A stretch of DNA of 15,891 bases from CAYNXB01 sp964401045 (GCA_964401045.1 CAYNXB010000058.1:1-15891); one strand, 5' to 3'. Positions 7,537-13,915 are shown, counted from the first letter of the stretch. A program made the numbers and translations. The notes: a model not told the origin generated them from the sequence alone.

Positions 7537-8247
7537 TCAGCCGCCTACGCCGCCCTGGCTTTCGCGCAGGCGCGCGTATGTCTCGTCGTCGTACTGGTTG
7601 TTGTCCTCATACGACTGATCGCCATACGACTGATCGCCATAAGATTGATCGTTATAGCCGCGATCGTCGTACGCCGGCGTGTCCCCATCGAACCTCGCGC
7701 CACTGTAGTTGCGGTCGGTCTGGATATCGCGGATCTGGCCGTCGTTGCCGATGGAGCAAGTGAACGGGCTACCGTCCTGCAGTGAGCCGTCCACGTCCCA
7801 ACCGGAGGGGCCACGCCGCACGCTGTCGACCGATCCGATCCGATCGATCGTGCGCTCGATGGCATTCGTGCAGATATCGGCCGCGCGATCGAGCCCCGCC
7901 GATGAGCCTGCCTGGCGATCGCGGTAATCGTAGCGCTGCTGGGGCGGCGGAGGCGGCGGGTAGTCGCGGTAGTCGCCGTTGCGATCGTTGTTGTTCGCGA
8001 CAGCGCTTGCCACCGCGGCAATCCCGCCGAGGATCAGCACACCGGCCAGCACGTCGCCGCCGTCGATCCCGCCACCGTGGCGGTGATGCCCCCAGTGACC
8101 ACGGCGCGACATGGCGGCGCTGTCTTCATGGGCTTGCGCTATTTCCCCACCGGAATGCGGCAGGTCCACCGCGAAAGCGGGACTGGCGATCAGCGAGAGG
8201 GCGGCGGCGATGGCGCTAGCGGCGCTGAAACGATTGAAGCGAGGCAT
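7537..8247 (-). CDS. Exported protein of unknown function, second of two tandem paralogs
   Basis: 236 residues. Residues 1-26 look like a Sec signal peptide (MPRFNRF, hydrophobic core, ASPAFA, then V27). A His/Gly patch (HWGHHRHGGG, 51-60) precedes a glycine-zipper-like hydrophobic stretch, GGDVLAGVLILGGIAAVAS (63-81). Then come a charged region with a run of six prolines (97-102) and a small domain with two cysteines, Cys126 (DICTNAIER) and Cys164 (FTCSIGNDG), which could form a disulfide in the periplasm. The C-terminus is Asp/Tyr/Gln-rich with three DQSYG-like repeats (about 200-213). It shares the zipper, C-x-x-A-x-E-R and FTC blocks with the gene at 8341-8913. The Shine-Dalgarno site is AAGGGG at 8254-8259 (complement), 6 bases before ATG 8247. 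I do not recognise a characterised family; the hydrophobic segment could insert in a membrane. Confidence 0.85.
   Translation of the reverse strand: MPRFNRFSAASAIAAALSLIASPAFAVDLPHSGGEIAQAHEDSAAMSRRGHWGHHRHGGGIDGGDVLAGVLILGGIAAVASAVANNNDRNGDYRDYPPPPPPQQRYDYRDRQAGSSAGLDRAADICTNAIERTIDRIGSVDSVRRGPSGWDVDGSLQDGSPFTCSIGNDGQIRDIQTDRNYSGARFDGDTPAYDDRGYNDQSYGDQSYGDQSYEDNNQYDDETYARLRESQGGVGG
7608..7652 (-). repeat. Three tandem 15-bp units inside the exported-protein gene
   Basis: The plus strand shows CATACGACTGATCGC at 7608-7622, an exact second copy at 7623-7637, and a diverged third copy at 7638-7652. Each encodes a five-residue D-Q-S-Y-G type unit in the acidic, tyrosine-rich C-terminal tail of the protein at 7537-8247. 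Two identical adjacent copies suggest recent slippage expansion. Confidence 0.85.
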
Positions 8248-8281
8248 AGAGTACCCCTTTGTCCAGATGCGGATGAGACTA

Positions 8282-8313
8282 GGCGGCCCAGGCTTGCCTT
8301 TGCCTGAACCGCC
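8282..8313 (-). promoter_or_regulatory. Imperfect hairpin between the two exported-protein genes
   Basis: GGCGG (8282-8286) pairs with CCGCC (8309-8313) and CAGGC (8289-8293) with GCCTG (8302-8306) across a 2x2 internal loop, with an 8-base apical loop. It lies in the 93-base gap between the stop of the upstream paralog (8341) and the start of the downstream one (8247). It could be a weak terminator or processing site that separates their expression. There is no U-tract. Confidence 0.35.
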
Positions 8314-8340
8314 CGACCGGTTGATCGTTTCGTTTACGTA

Positions 8341-8913
8341 TTACCTCAGGCCGCGGATGCCGCTGAAGTCGAGGTCCGCGACCCGGCCGTACCGCACCTT
8401 GCAGGTGAAGTTGCCGCTGTCGTAGCCGCGATAACGGCTGTTCCAGCCGCGGTAGTCGCCGTCCCAGCCGCGCCCGTAGTTGCGGTCCCCCGCGCGCCAG
8501 TTGCGGCCCGTCTGGTTGACCGCGATCCGGCCGCGGACGGTGTAGCCATCGCGCGTGCGCTTGACCGACCGGATGTCGGTGACGTTGGCGGAACCACCGT
8601 AGGAATAGCGGTTGGCGCTGCGCTCGGCGGCGTAGACGCACTGTTCGACCGCACCACGCGAATCGCCGTAGCCATTGCCGTAGCCGCGGCGATTGTCGCC
8701 GTAGCTATAGTCGCCGTAGCGATTGTCGTTGTCGCTGGCGGCGACCACCGCGGCGATGCCGCCGAGGATCAGCGCGCCCGCGATTACTTCGCCGGTGCTG
8801 ATGCCACCGTCGCGGTCGCGCGCGACCGCCGGGGAAGCCGAAGTCATCGCCATCGCGCCAGCCGCGATGGTGACAACAGTGCCCTTGGCCAAAGCTTTGG
8901 TGATGGTCTTCAT
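8341..8913 (-). CDS. Exported protein of unknown function, first of two tandem paralogs
   Basis: 190 residues from ATG 8913. Residues 1-32 look like a signal peptide (MKTITKALAK, hydrophobic core, ASPAVA, then RD). A glycine-zipper-like hydrophobic stretch, GEVIAGALILGGIAAVVAAS (41-60), follows. Then comes a Tyr/Gly/Asp/Arg-rich linker (61-87, NRYGDYSYGDNRRGYGNGYG) and a small domain with Cys92 (QCVYAAER) and Cys171 (NFTCKVRYGRVADLDF). The order of blocks matches the paralog at 7537-8247, so the pair arose by duplication. Two upstream in-frame ATGs (8922, 8943) exist; 8913 is preferred because GGAAGG (complement of 8923-8928) lies 9 bases before it and the signal peptide begins MKT. That GGAAGG is inside a strong leader hairpin. 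I know no function; a surface or periplasmic stress-related role is only a guess. Confidence 0.83.
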   Translation of the reverse strand: MKTITKALAKGTVVTIAAGAMAMTSASPAVARDRDGGISTGEVIAGALILGGIAAVVAASDNDNRYGDYSYGDNRRGYGNGYGDSRGAVEQCVYAAERSANRYSYGGSANVTDIRSVKRTRDGYTVRGRIAVNQTGRNWRAGDRNYGRGWDGDYRGWNSRYRGYDSGNFTCKVRYGRVADLDFSGIRGLR

Positions 8914-8921
8914 GGTTCTCA

Positions 8922-8962
8922 TCCTTCCATTGCGAAGGCGCACTGCGCCTCCGATGGAAGGA
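8922..8962 (-). promoter_or_regulatory. 5' leader hairpin that sequesters the Shine-Dalgarno of the 190-residue exported protein
   Basis: On the plus strand TCCTTCCAT (8922-8930) is perfectly complementary to ATGGAAGGA (8954-8962). Inside it AGGCGC (8936-8941) pairs with GCGCCT (8945-8950) over an ACT triloop. In the minus-strand mRNA the 3' arm of the outer 9-bp stem is the GGAAGG Shine-Dalgarno site of the gene starting at 8913. Closed, the stem would hide the ribosome binding site; opened by heat, a protein or a small RNA it would allow translation. The pairing is visible in the sequence; a regulatory role is inferred. Confidence 0.6.
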
Positions 8963-8985
8963 GAGTTACCAAAGCAGTCGTGAGG

Positions 8986-9003
8986 CGAGTCTGAAGCGAC
9001 TCG
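8986..9003. promoter_or_regulatory. Short inverted repeat upstream of the exported-protein gene
   Basis: CGAGTC (8986-8991) and GACTCG (8998-9003) form a perfect 6-bp dyad with a 6-base centre. It sits 73-90 bases upstream of the 8913 start, in the 129-base gap that must hold this gene's promoter if it has its own. It could be an operator or a leader hairpin. I see no convincing -35/-10 pair nearby. Confidence 0.3.
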
Positions 9004-9011
9004 ACAGTTTC

Positions 9012-9041
9012 CGTTCAGAAAACAACGTTGCTTTCTGAACG
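9012..9041 (-). terminator. Hairpin directly after rplQ, probable end of the ribosomal operon
   Basis: CGTTCAGAAA (9012-9021) and TTTCTGAACG (9032-9041) are perfect 10-bp arms around a centre containing the palindrome CAACGTTG (9023-9030). It begins two bases after the rplQ stop, the expected place for a terminator. The 3' arm on the minus strand starts with T-rich sequence, but there is no U-tract after the stem, so it could instead protect an mRNA 3' end or be an operator for the next gene. Confidence 0.5.
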
Positions 9042-9042
9042 A

Positions 9043-9465
9043 TCAGGCCTCGGCGTAGGCGTCCTCGGCGTTCATCACCGGGCCCGAATCCTGGCCCTTG
9101 GCGTCCCCGTCGCGGTCCACCAGTTCGATGATCGCGATCGGGGCGGCGTCGCTCGCGCGGATACCGGCCTTGATCACGCGGGTGTAGCCACCCTCGCGGC
9201 CGGCGTAACGCTCGGCCAGAACCTCGAACAGCTTCTTCTCCTGAGCGTCATCGAGCAGGCGGCTGTGCGCGAGGCGGCGGTTGGAGAGCCCGCCGCGCTT
9301 GGCCAGCGAAATCAGCTTCTCGACGTAGGGCCGCAGCTCCTTCGCCTTGGGCGTGGTGGTGGTGATCTGCTCATGCTTGATCAACGCGGCAGCCATGTTG
9401 CGCAGCAGCGCCGTGCGGTGGCCCGACTTGCGGCCGAGCTTGCGGCCGGAAATACCATGCTTCAT
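9043..9465 (-). CDS. rplQ: 50S ribosomal protein L17
   Basis: 140 residues (E. coli L17 is 127). L17 binds 23S rRNA near the polypeptide exit tunnel. The N-terminus MKHGISGRKLGRKSGHRTALLRNMAAALI is the conserved family opening, and RPYVEKLISLAKRG and NRRLAHSRLLDD follow. The extra length is a short acidic C-terminal tail (GQDSGPVMNAEDAYAEA). Upstream GGAG (complement of 9474-9477) is 8 bases from ATG 9465. It is the last gene of the alpha-type operon, 86 bases after rpoA, and that gap contains a 6-bp hairpin (GGCGGC 9514-9519 with GCCGCC 9530-9535). Confidence 0.97.
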   Translation of the reverse strand: MKHGISGRKLGRKSGHRTALLRNMAAALIKHEQITTTTPKAKELRPYVEKLISLAKRGGLSNRRLAHSRLLDDAQEKKLFEVLAERYAGREGGYTRVIKAGIRASDAAPIAIIELVDRDGDAKGQDSGPVMNAEDAYAEA

Positions 9466-9551
9466 CTCGTCTTACTCCGTTCGTAGGGGGCCCGTGTCAG
9501 GTAGCCCGATCCTGGCGGCTGTCAGGGTCGCCGCCGTCACCCGCTTGAGTG

Positions 9552-10607
9552 TTAGCCGAGCAGTTCTTGTTCGAGCTTCTTGGCCATTTCCTCGATGTTC
9601 TCCGGCGGCCAGCCGGGGATATCCATGCCGAGGCGCAGACCCATGCTCGAAAGCACTTCCTTGATCTCGTTGAGCGACTTGCGGCCGAAGTTCGGCGTGC
9701 GCAGCATCTCGGCTTCGGTCTTCTGGACCAGGTCACCGATGTAGATGATGTTGTCGTTCTTGAGGCAGTTGGCCGAACGCACCGACAGCTCGAGTTCGTC
9801 GACCTTCTTGAGCAAGTAACGGTTGAGCTGGTTGGCGTCCGATTCCTCGGGCTGCGCGGCAATGCCGATCATCGTCGGCGCGGCCTGCGGCACGCCGTCC
9901 TCGAAGTGGACGAACAGCGTCAGCTGGTCCTGCAGGATACGCGCGGCATAGGCGAGCGCATCTTCAGGGGTGACAGTGCCGTCGGTCTCGACCGTGAGGC
10001 TGAGCTTGTCGTAGTCGAGTTCCTGCCCGACGCGGGCGTTATCGACCTTGTAGCTCACCTGGCGAACCGGCGAATACAGGCTGTCGACCGGGATCAGGCC
10101 GATCGGCGCGTCCACCGGACGGTTCTGTACTGCGGGAATGTAGCCCTTCCCGGTGTCGGCGGTGAGCTCCATGTTGAGCGTCGCGCCTTCGTCGAGATGG
10201 CAAATGACGAGGTCCTGGTTGAGTACCTCGATGTCACCCGTGACGGCGATGTCGCCGGCCTTGACCTCGCCCGGGCCAGTGGCCGAGAGCTGGAGTCGCT
10301 TGGGGCCTTCACCCTCCATCCGCAGCGCGATCTGCTTCACGTTAAGGATGATGTCGGTCACGTCCTCGCGGACACCGGCAAGCGACGAGAACTCGTGCAG
10401 CACGTTCTCGATCTTGACAGAGGTGATCGCGGCGCCCTGAAGGCTCGAGAGGAGCACGCGGCGCAGCGCGTTGCCAAGCGTCAGGCCGAAGCCGCGCTCG
10501 AGCGGCTCGGCAACGAAAGTCGCCTTGCGCTTCTTGTCGCCGCCTTCCTTGACGTCGAGCGCGTTTGGCTTCTTGAGTTCCTGCCAGTTCTTGGTGTTGA
10601 CAGCCAT
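9552..10607 (-). CDS. rpoA: DNA-directed RNA polymerase subunit alpha
   Basis: 351 residues, a full-length alpha subunit, which nucleates RNA polymerase assembly as a dimer. The N-terminal domain has the dimerisation block LERGFGLTLGNALRRVLLSS (36-55). After a linker at about 247-262 comes the C-terminal domain, with VRSANCLK (276-283; Arg277 matches the UP-element-contacting Arg265 of E. coli) and the helix-hairpin-helix MLRTPNFGRKSLNEIKEVL (301-319). It is longer than E. coli alpha (329) because of an N-terminal extension of about 12 residues and a C-terminal tail. AGGGGA about 7 bases before ATG 10607 is the Shine-Dalgarno site. rpsK lies upstream across a 107-base gap with two inverted repeats; rpsD is not between them, unlike in E. 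coli. Confidence 0.98.
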   Translation of the reverse strand: MAVNTKNWQELKKPNALDVKEGGDKKRKATFVAEPLERGFGLTLGNALRRVLLSSLQGAAITSVKIENVLHEFSSLAGVREDVTDIILNVKQIALRMEGEGPKRLQLSATGPGEVKAGDIAVTGDIEVLNQDLVICHLDEGATLNMELTADTGKGYIPAVQNRPVDAPIGLIPVDSLYSPVRQVSYKVDNARVGQELDYDKLSLTVETDGTVTPEDALAYAARILQDQLTLFVHFEDGVPQAAPTMIGIAAQPEESDANQLNRYLLKKVDELELSVRSANCLKNDNIIYIGDLVQKTEAEMLRTPNFGRKSLNEIKEVLSSMGLRLGMDIPGWPPENIEEMAKKLEQELLG

Positions 10608-10634
10608 GGAAATCCCCTGGGACGGTGTTTCGGG

Positions 10635-10700
10635 CGAACCGGCTGCGTGGCGCTGATCAGGCGTCGCGACCGGTTCGAAAATGTGACGGGCCTAGGCCCG
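10635..10700 (-). promoter_or_regulatory. Two hairpins in the rpsK-rpoA spacer
   Basis: CGAACCGG (10635-10642) pairs perfectly with CCGGTTCG (10670-10677) over a 27-base loop, and CGGGCCTAGGCCCG (10687-10700) is a perfect 14-bp palindrome. Both lie in the 107-base spacer and would be read in the minus-strand transcript just after rpsK. They may cause processing or partial termination that sets rpoA level relative to the ribosomal proteins. No U-tract follows either. Confidence 0.45.
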
Positions 10701-10714
10701 CCGGCAGGTTCGAA

Positions 10715-11104
10715 TCAGACGCGGCGACGCTTGGAAGGCCGCACGCCGTTGTGCGGGATCGGCGTCACGTCACGGATCGAGGTGATCGTGAAGCCGACTG
10801 CCTGCAGTGCCCGCAACGCGCTCTCGCGGCCCGAGCCGGGGCCCTTGACCTCGACCTCGAGCGTGCGGACGCCGTGCTCGGCGGCCTTCTTGCCAGCATC
10901 GTCGGCGGCGACCTGGGCTGCATAGGGCGTCGACTTGCGGCTGCCCTTGAAGCCCATCATGCCGGCGCTCGACCAGCTGATTGCATTGCCTTGCGCGTCG
11001 GTGATCGTGATCATGGTGTTGTTGAAGCTGGCGTTCACGTGCGCGACGCCACTGGAAATGTTCTTACGCTCACGGCGCCTGACGCGGCCTGGTTCGCGTG
11101 CCAT
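10715..11104 (-). CDS. rpsK: 30S ribosomal protein S11
   Basis: 129 residues, the normal size. S11 sits on the platform of the small subunit and contacts 16S rRNA near the mRNA exit. Recognisable blocks are GVAHVNASFNNTMITITD, SWSSAGMMGFKGSRKSTPYAAQ and the highly conserved KGPGSGRESALRAL, ending DVTPIPHNGVRPSKRRRV. ATG 11104 has AGGATAGGA about 9 bases upstream. It follows rpsM after 65 bases with no obvious strong structure. Confidence 0.98.
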   Translation of the reverse strand: MAREPGRVRRRERKNISSGVAHVNASFNNTMITITDAQGNAISWSSAGMMGFKGSRKSTPYAAQVAADDAGKKAAEHGVRTLEVEVKGPGSGRESALRALQAVGFTITSIRDVTPIPHNGVRPSKRRRV

Positions 11105-11169
11105 ATGGGTGTCCTATCCTAATTCGCAAGCCGCCCGGTGCGCGAGCGGCGGAGATCCTCGAAGCTAGC

Positions 11170-11538
11170 TTACTTCTTCTTGCCGGCGATCGGCTTGGCC
11201 TTGCCCTTGCGGGTGCGCGCATTGGTGTGCGTGCGCTGGCCGCGAACCGGCAAGCCCCGGCGATGACGCAGGCCGCGATAGCAGGCGAGGTCCATCAGGC
11301 GCTTAATGTTCATCGAAACTTCGCGGCGAAGGTCGCCTTCGACCATCAGGTCGGCGTCGATCGTCTCACGGATCTGGAGGACCTCCTGATCGCTCAGGTC
11401 CTGCACCCGGCGCTCGGGCGCGATGCCCAGCTTTTCGGTGATGCGCTTGGCCGTCGCCGGCCCGATTCCGTGAATGTAGGTGAGCGCAACGATCACGCGC
11501 TTGTTGGTGGGGATGTTGACCCCGGCAATACGAGCCAC
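11170..11538 (-). CDS. rpsM: 30S ribosomal protein S13, GTG start
   Basis: 122 residues, the usual length. S13 is in the head of the small subunit and contacts the P-site tRNA and the 50S subunit. The N-terminus MARIAGVNIPTNKRVIVALTYIHGIG and the basic C-terminus CYRGLRHRRGLPVRGQRTHTNARTRKG are diagnostic. The start is GTG at 11538-11536 (complement), fixed by the conserved MARIAG opening and by GGAG (complement of 11545-11548) 6 bases before it. The 307 bases upstream hold a promoter and a terminator-like hairpin, so this gene probably begins its own transcript and is also reached by read-through from adk. Confidence 0.97.
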   Translation of the reverse strand: MARIAGVNIPTNKRVIVALTYIHGIGPATAKRITEKLGIAPERRVQDLSDQEVLQIRETIDADLMVEGDLRREVSMNIKRLMDLACYRGLRHRRGLPVRGQRTHTNARTRKGKAKPIAGKKK

Positions 11539-11633
11539 TTAGTTCTCCATGCTCCACAGGAGGCGGCCGGCTTGGCCACTCCTATCTCATCGCGTTTTCA
11601 AAACGATAACCGCGTTGCGGGTGATGAAACGGC

Positions 11634-11672
11634 AAAAAGCCCGGTAGGCGCGCATTGCAATGCTGCCGACCG
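11634..11672 (-). terminator. Terminator-like hairpin with U-tract in the rpsM leader (possible attenuator)
   Basis: Plus-strand CGGT (11642-11645) pairs with ACCG (11669-11672), GGC (11647-11649) with GCC (11665-11667) and GCAT (11652-11655) with ATGC (11660-11663) around TGCA. The apex, GCATTGCAATGC (11652-11663), is a perfect palindrome. In the minus-strand RNA the stem is followed after three bases by five U (11638-11634). It lies downstream of the promoter at 11797-11825 and before rpsM, so it could terminate adk transcripts or attenuate the rpsM operon. The stem has internal mismatches. Confidence 0.5.
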
Positions 11673-11796
11673 AACAACCCTTGCGATTATCGAAATGAAC
11701 GGCGCGCTTACGTCGATTCGTGCTCGCCGTCAACCGGCGAGTGCGCGCCAATTTGCGGCCCGGTTTCGACCGGCCGCCATGCCATTCCTGTTAACA

Positions 11797-11825
11797 CTTA
11801 TAACCCCGGTGCGACGAGCCGTCAA
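11797..11825 (-). promoter_or_regulatory. Predicted sigma70-type promoter for rpsM-rpsK-rpoA-rplQ
   Basis: On the minus strand TTGACG (complement of 11820-11825) and TATAAG (complement of 11797-11802) are separated by exactly 17 bases. Each hexamer has one mismatch to TTGACA/TATAAT. It begins about 20 bases after the adk stop and points at rpsM, with a start site expected near 11790. Confidence 0.65.
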
Positions 11826-11845
11826 AGCGCGAAACATGCATCCGT

Positions 11846-12493
11846 TCAGCTCGAGAGGATGTTTTCGATCGCCTGCGTCACCTGGTCGATGTCCGCCATG
11901 CCGTCGACCCGGGCGACGATCCCGCGTTCTTCGTAGAGCGGCAAGATCGGTGCGGTCTTGGCGCGGTATTCGGCCATCCGGGTGCGCACGGTCTGCTCGT
12001 TGTCGTCGGGACGGCGCTTGAATTCATGGCTGCCGCACCGGTCGCAGGTGTCGGCGGCGCGCGGCTGCTTGAACCGGTCGTGGTAACCCTCGCCGCATTC
12101 GGCACAGGTGAAGCGCCCGGTGATGCGCTCCACCAGCGCTTCTTCATCGACCTCGAGCTCGATCACATGGTCGAGATTGCGGTCATACTCGGCGAGGATC
12201 GCGTCGAGTTGAGCCACTTGCGGCGCGGTACGCGGATAGCCGTCGAAGATGGCGCCGGTTTCCGGCCCCATCGCGGTGAGCTGCTCGCCGATCAGCGCCG
12301 ACACGATCGCGTCCGAGACAAGCTCGCCGCGTTCCATCACCGCCTTGGCCTGCAAGCCGACCGGTGTTTCCGCCTTGACCGCGGCGCGAAGCATGTCGCC
12401 GGTCGAGAGCTGGCGCATACCGTGCCGCTCGACCAGGCGCTGCGCCTGCGTGCCTTTGCCTGCGCCCGGCGGGCCAAGAAGAATGATGTTCAC
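11846..12493 (-). CDS. adk: Adenylate kinase, zinc-LID type, GTG start
   Basis: Converts ATP + AMP to 2 ADP in the cytoplasm. It is 215 residues, the long bacterial form. The P-loop is GPPGAGKGT (7-15). The AMP-binding region has STGDMLR (30-36) and FDGYPRT (83-89). The LID domain carries four cysteines, Cys130, Cys133, Cys150 and Cys153 (FTCAEC and DTCDRC), a structural zinc site found in many Gram-positive and some proteobacterial enzymes but not in E. coli Adk. RRPDDN (160-165) supplies catalytic arginines. The start codon is GTG at 12493-12491 (complement), fixed by the family opening MNIILLGPPG and by AAGGGG (complement of 12499-12504) 5 bases before it. It sits between secY and rpsM, a common bacterial order, 57 bases after secY. 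Confidence 0.97.
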   Translation of the reverse strand: MNIILLGPPGAGKGTQAQRLVERHGMRQLSTGDMLRAAVKAETPVGLQAKAVMERGELVSDAIVSALIGEQLTAMGPETGAIFDGYPRTAPQVAQLDAILAEYDRNLDHVIELEVDEEALVERITGRFTCAECGEGYHDRFKQPRAADTCDRCGSHEFKRRPDDNEQTVRTRMAEYRAKTAPILPLYEERGIVARVDGMADIDQVTQAIENILSS

Positions 12494-12550
12494 GAGCGCC
12501 CCTTCCCGCCAACGCTTCGCCGCAATCGGCCGTTTAGCCCCAGGCCGCGC

Positions 12551-13915
12551 TCAGCGCAGCCGCCCCTTCAATTTCGCCTTCTTGATCAGGTCTCCATACT
12601 GGTGCGCCAGCAGGTGCGACTGGATCTGCGTGATCGTGTCGACCGTGACGTTGACCACGATCAACAGGCTGGTGCCGCCGAGGAACAGGCGGATGCCTGT
12701 CTCCGCCAGCAGAAACTCCGGCACGCAGCACACCACCGTCAGGTAGATCGCGCCGATCACTGTGATGCGGGTGAGCACGTAGTCGAGATATTCGGCCGTG
12801 CGCTTGCCCGGACGGATGCCGGGGATGAAGCCGCCGTTCTTCTTGAGGTTCTCCGCCGTCTCCTCCGGGTTGAAGACCACCGCGGTATAGAAGAACGTGA
12901 AGAACACGATGCCGAACGCGTAGAGCGCCATGTACAACGGCTGGCCATGCGCGAGATACTGGTTGAGCGTCACGATAACGCCGCCGAGTGTGCTGTTGGT
13001 ATCGACCGAGTTGCCGGCGAATTGGGTGATCGTCAGCGGCAACAGCAGGAGCGAGCTGGCGAAGATCGGCGGGATCACGCCCGAGGTGTTGAGCTTGAGC
13101 GGCAGGTGGCTGCGGTCCGCCTGCATCATTCCGCTCTGGCTGGCTCGCTTGGGATACTGGATCAGCAGCCGTCTCTGCGCCCGCTCCATGAAGCACATCA
13201 GCAGCACGAGGCAGACAATGACGATCACGATGCTCACGATCACAAACGGGCTGATCGAGCCCGAACGGCCGCCTTCGAACAGGTTTGTGGCGAACGTCGG
13301 GAAGCGCGAGACGATGCCGGCCATGATGATCAGCGACACGCCGTTGCCGATCCCGCGAGCAGTGATCTGCTCGCCGAGCCACAGCAGGAACATGCTCCCG
13401 CCGATAAGGCTGATTACCGCGACGAGACGGAACGTCATGCCCGGATCGACGACCGCTTGCAGCCCACTCTGCGCGCCATAGGCCTCGAGCCCGGCAGCGA
13501 TGAACCAGCCCTGGATTCCGCACAGCAGCACGGTGCCGTAACGGGTATACTGGTTGAGCTTCTTGCGCCCTGCCTCGCCTTCCTTCTTCAGCGCCATCAG
13601 CGCCGGATGGAGCGAGGCCGCGAGCTGCACCACGATCGACGCGGTGATGTACGGCATGATGCCGAGCGCGATGAGGCTCATGCGCTCGAGGCTGCCGCCC
13701 GAGAACGTGTTGAACAGGTCGAGGATACCGCCCTGCGTCTGCTGGTAAAGCTGCGAAAGGATCAGCGGGTTGACGCCAGGCAGCGGAACGAAGCTGAGGA
13801 AGCGGAACACCACAAGCGCACCGATCGTGAACCAGATACGCTGGCGCAGCTCGGTGGCTTTGGAAAAGTTGGCGAAACTGAGATTGCTCGCCAGATTGTC
13901 TGCGCGTGATGCCAT
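12551..13915 (-). CDS. secY: Protein translocase subunit SecY
   Basis: The pore subunit of the inner-membrane Sec translocon, partner of SecE, SecG, SecA and the ribosome. It is 454 residues (E. coli 443) with about ten membrane helices. Helix 1 begins near residue 26 (IWFTIGALVVFRFLSFVPLPGVNP). The first signature region is around the plug and helix 2. Helix 3 includes YGTVLLCGIQGWFIAAG. The C-terminal half contains FNPEETAENLKKNGGFIPGIRPGKRTAEYL, the conserved cytosolic loop, and the protein ends in a basic tail (DLIKKAKLKGRLR). ATG 13915 lacks a strong Shine-Dalgarno (only AGG about 12 bases upstream), so initiation may be weak or helped by upstream translation. rplO lies upstream across a 98-base gap that has a strong GC hairpin. 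Confidence 0.98.
   Translation of the reverse strand: MASRADNLASNLSFANFSKATELRQRIWFTIGALVVFRFLSFVPLPGVNPLILSQLYQQTQGGILDLFNTFSGGSLERMSLIALGIMPYITASIVVQLAASLHPALMALKKEGEAGRKKLNQYTRYGTVLLCGIQGWFIAAGLEAYGAQSGLQAVVDPGMTFRLVAVISLIGGSMFLLWLGEQITARGIGNGVSLIIMAGIVSRFPTFATNLFEGGRSGSISPFVIVSIVIVIVCLVLLMCFMERAQRRLLIQYPKRASQSGMMQADRSHLPLKLNTSGVIPPIFASSLLLLPLTITQFAGNSVDTNSTLGGVIVTLNQYLAHGQPLYMALYAFGIVFFTFFYTAVVFNPEETAENLKKNGGFIPGIRPGKRTAEYLDYVLTRITVIGAIYLTVVCCVPEFLLAETGIRLFLGGTSLLIVVNVTVDTITQIQSHLLAHQYGDLIKKAKLKGRLR

Larger units (their letters stand above)
11539..11845 (-). promoter_or_regulatory. Structured, gene-free leader between adk and rpsM
   Basis: This 307-base gap is the longest gene-free stretch in the cluster. 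I find no small ribosomal gene such as rpmJ in it. In the direction of transcription it holds a sigma70-type promoter (11797-11825), a hairpin at 11755-11777 (GCGGCC/GGCCGC plus GGT/ACC around a four-base loop), a 7-bp hairpin at 11723-11741 (CTCGCCG/CGGCGAG), a terminator-like hairpin with a U5 tract (11634-11672) and the rpsM Shine-Dalgarno site. The predicted transcript would have a leader of about 250 nt. Ribosomal operons are often controlled by such leaders; no particular ligand is evident. Confidence 0.55.

Noticed and set aside
9514..9535. 6-bp hairpin between rpoA and rplQ as a terminator
   Set aside because: The stem is short, has a 10-base loop and no U-tract, and rplQ follows at once, so it is mentioned only in the rplQ entry.
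11705..11733. A second promoter-like pair, TTGACG-N17-TAAGCG, in the rpsM leader
   Set aside because: The -10 hexamer is poor and the TTGACG overlaps the arms and loop of a hairpin.
11539..11845. A search for rpmJ, infA or a tRNA in the adk-rpsM gap
   Set aside because: No reading frame with L36 or IF-1 motifs and no cloverleaf was found; only regulatory-looking structure is present.
12026..13909. A long plus-strand open frame opposite adk and secY
   Set aside because: Antisense shadow of two conserved genes, with charged low-complexity composition and no family match that I can recognise. The same holds for the 9549-10925 plus-strand frame opposite rpoA.
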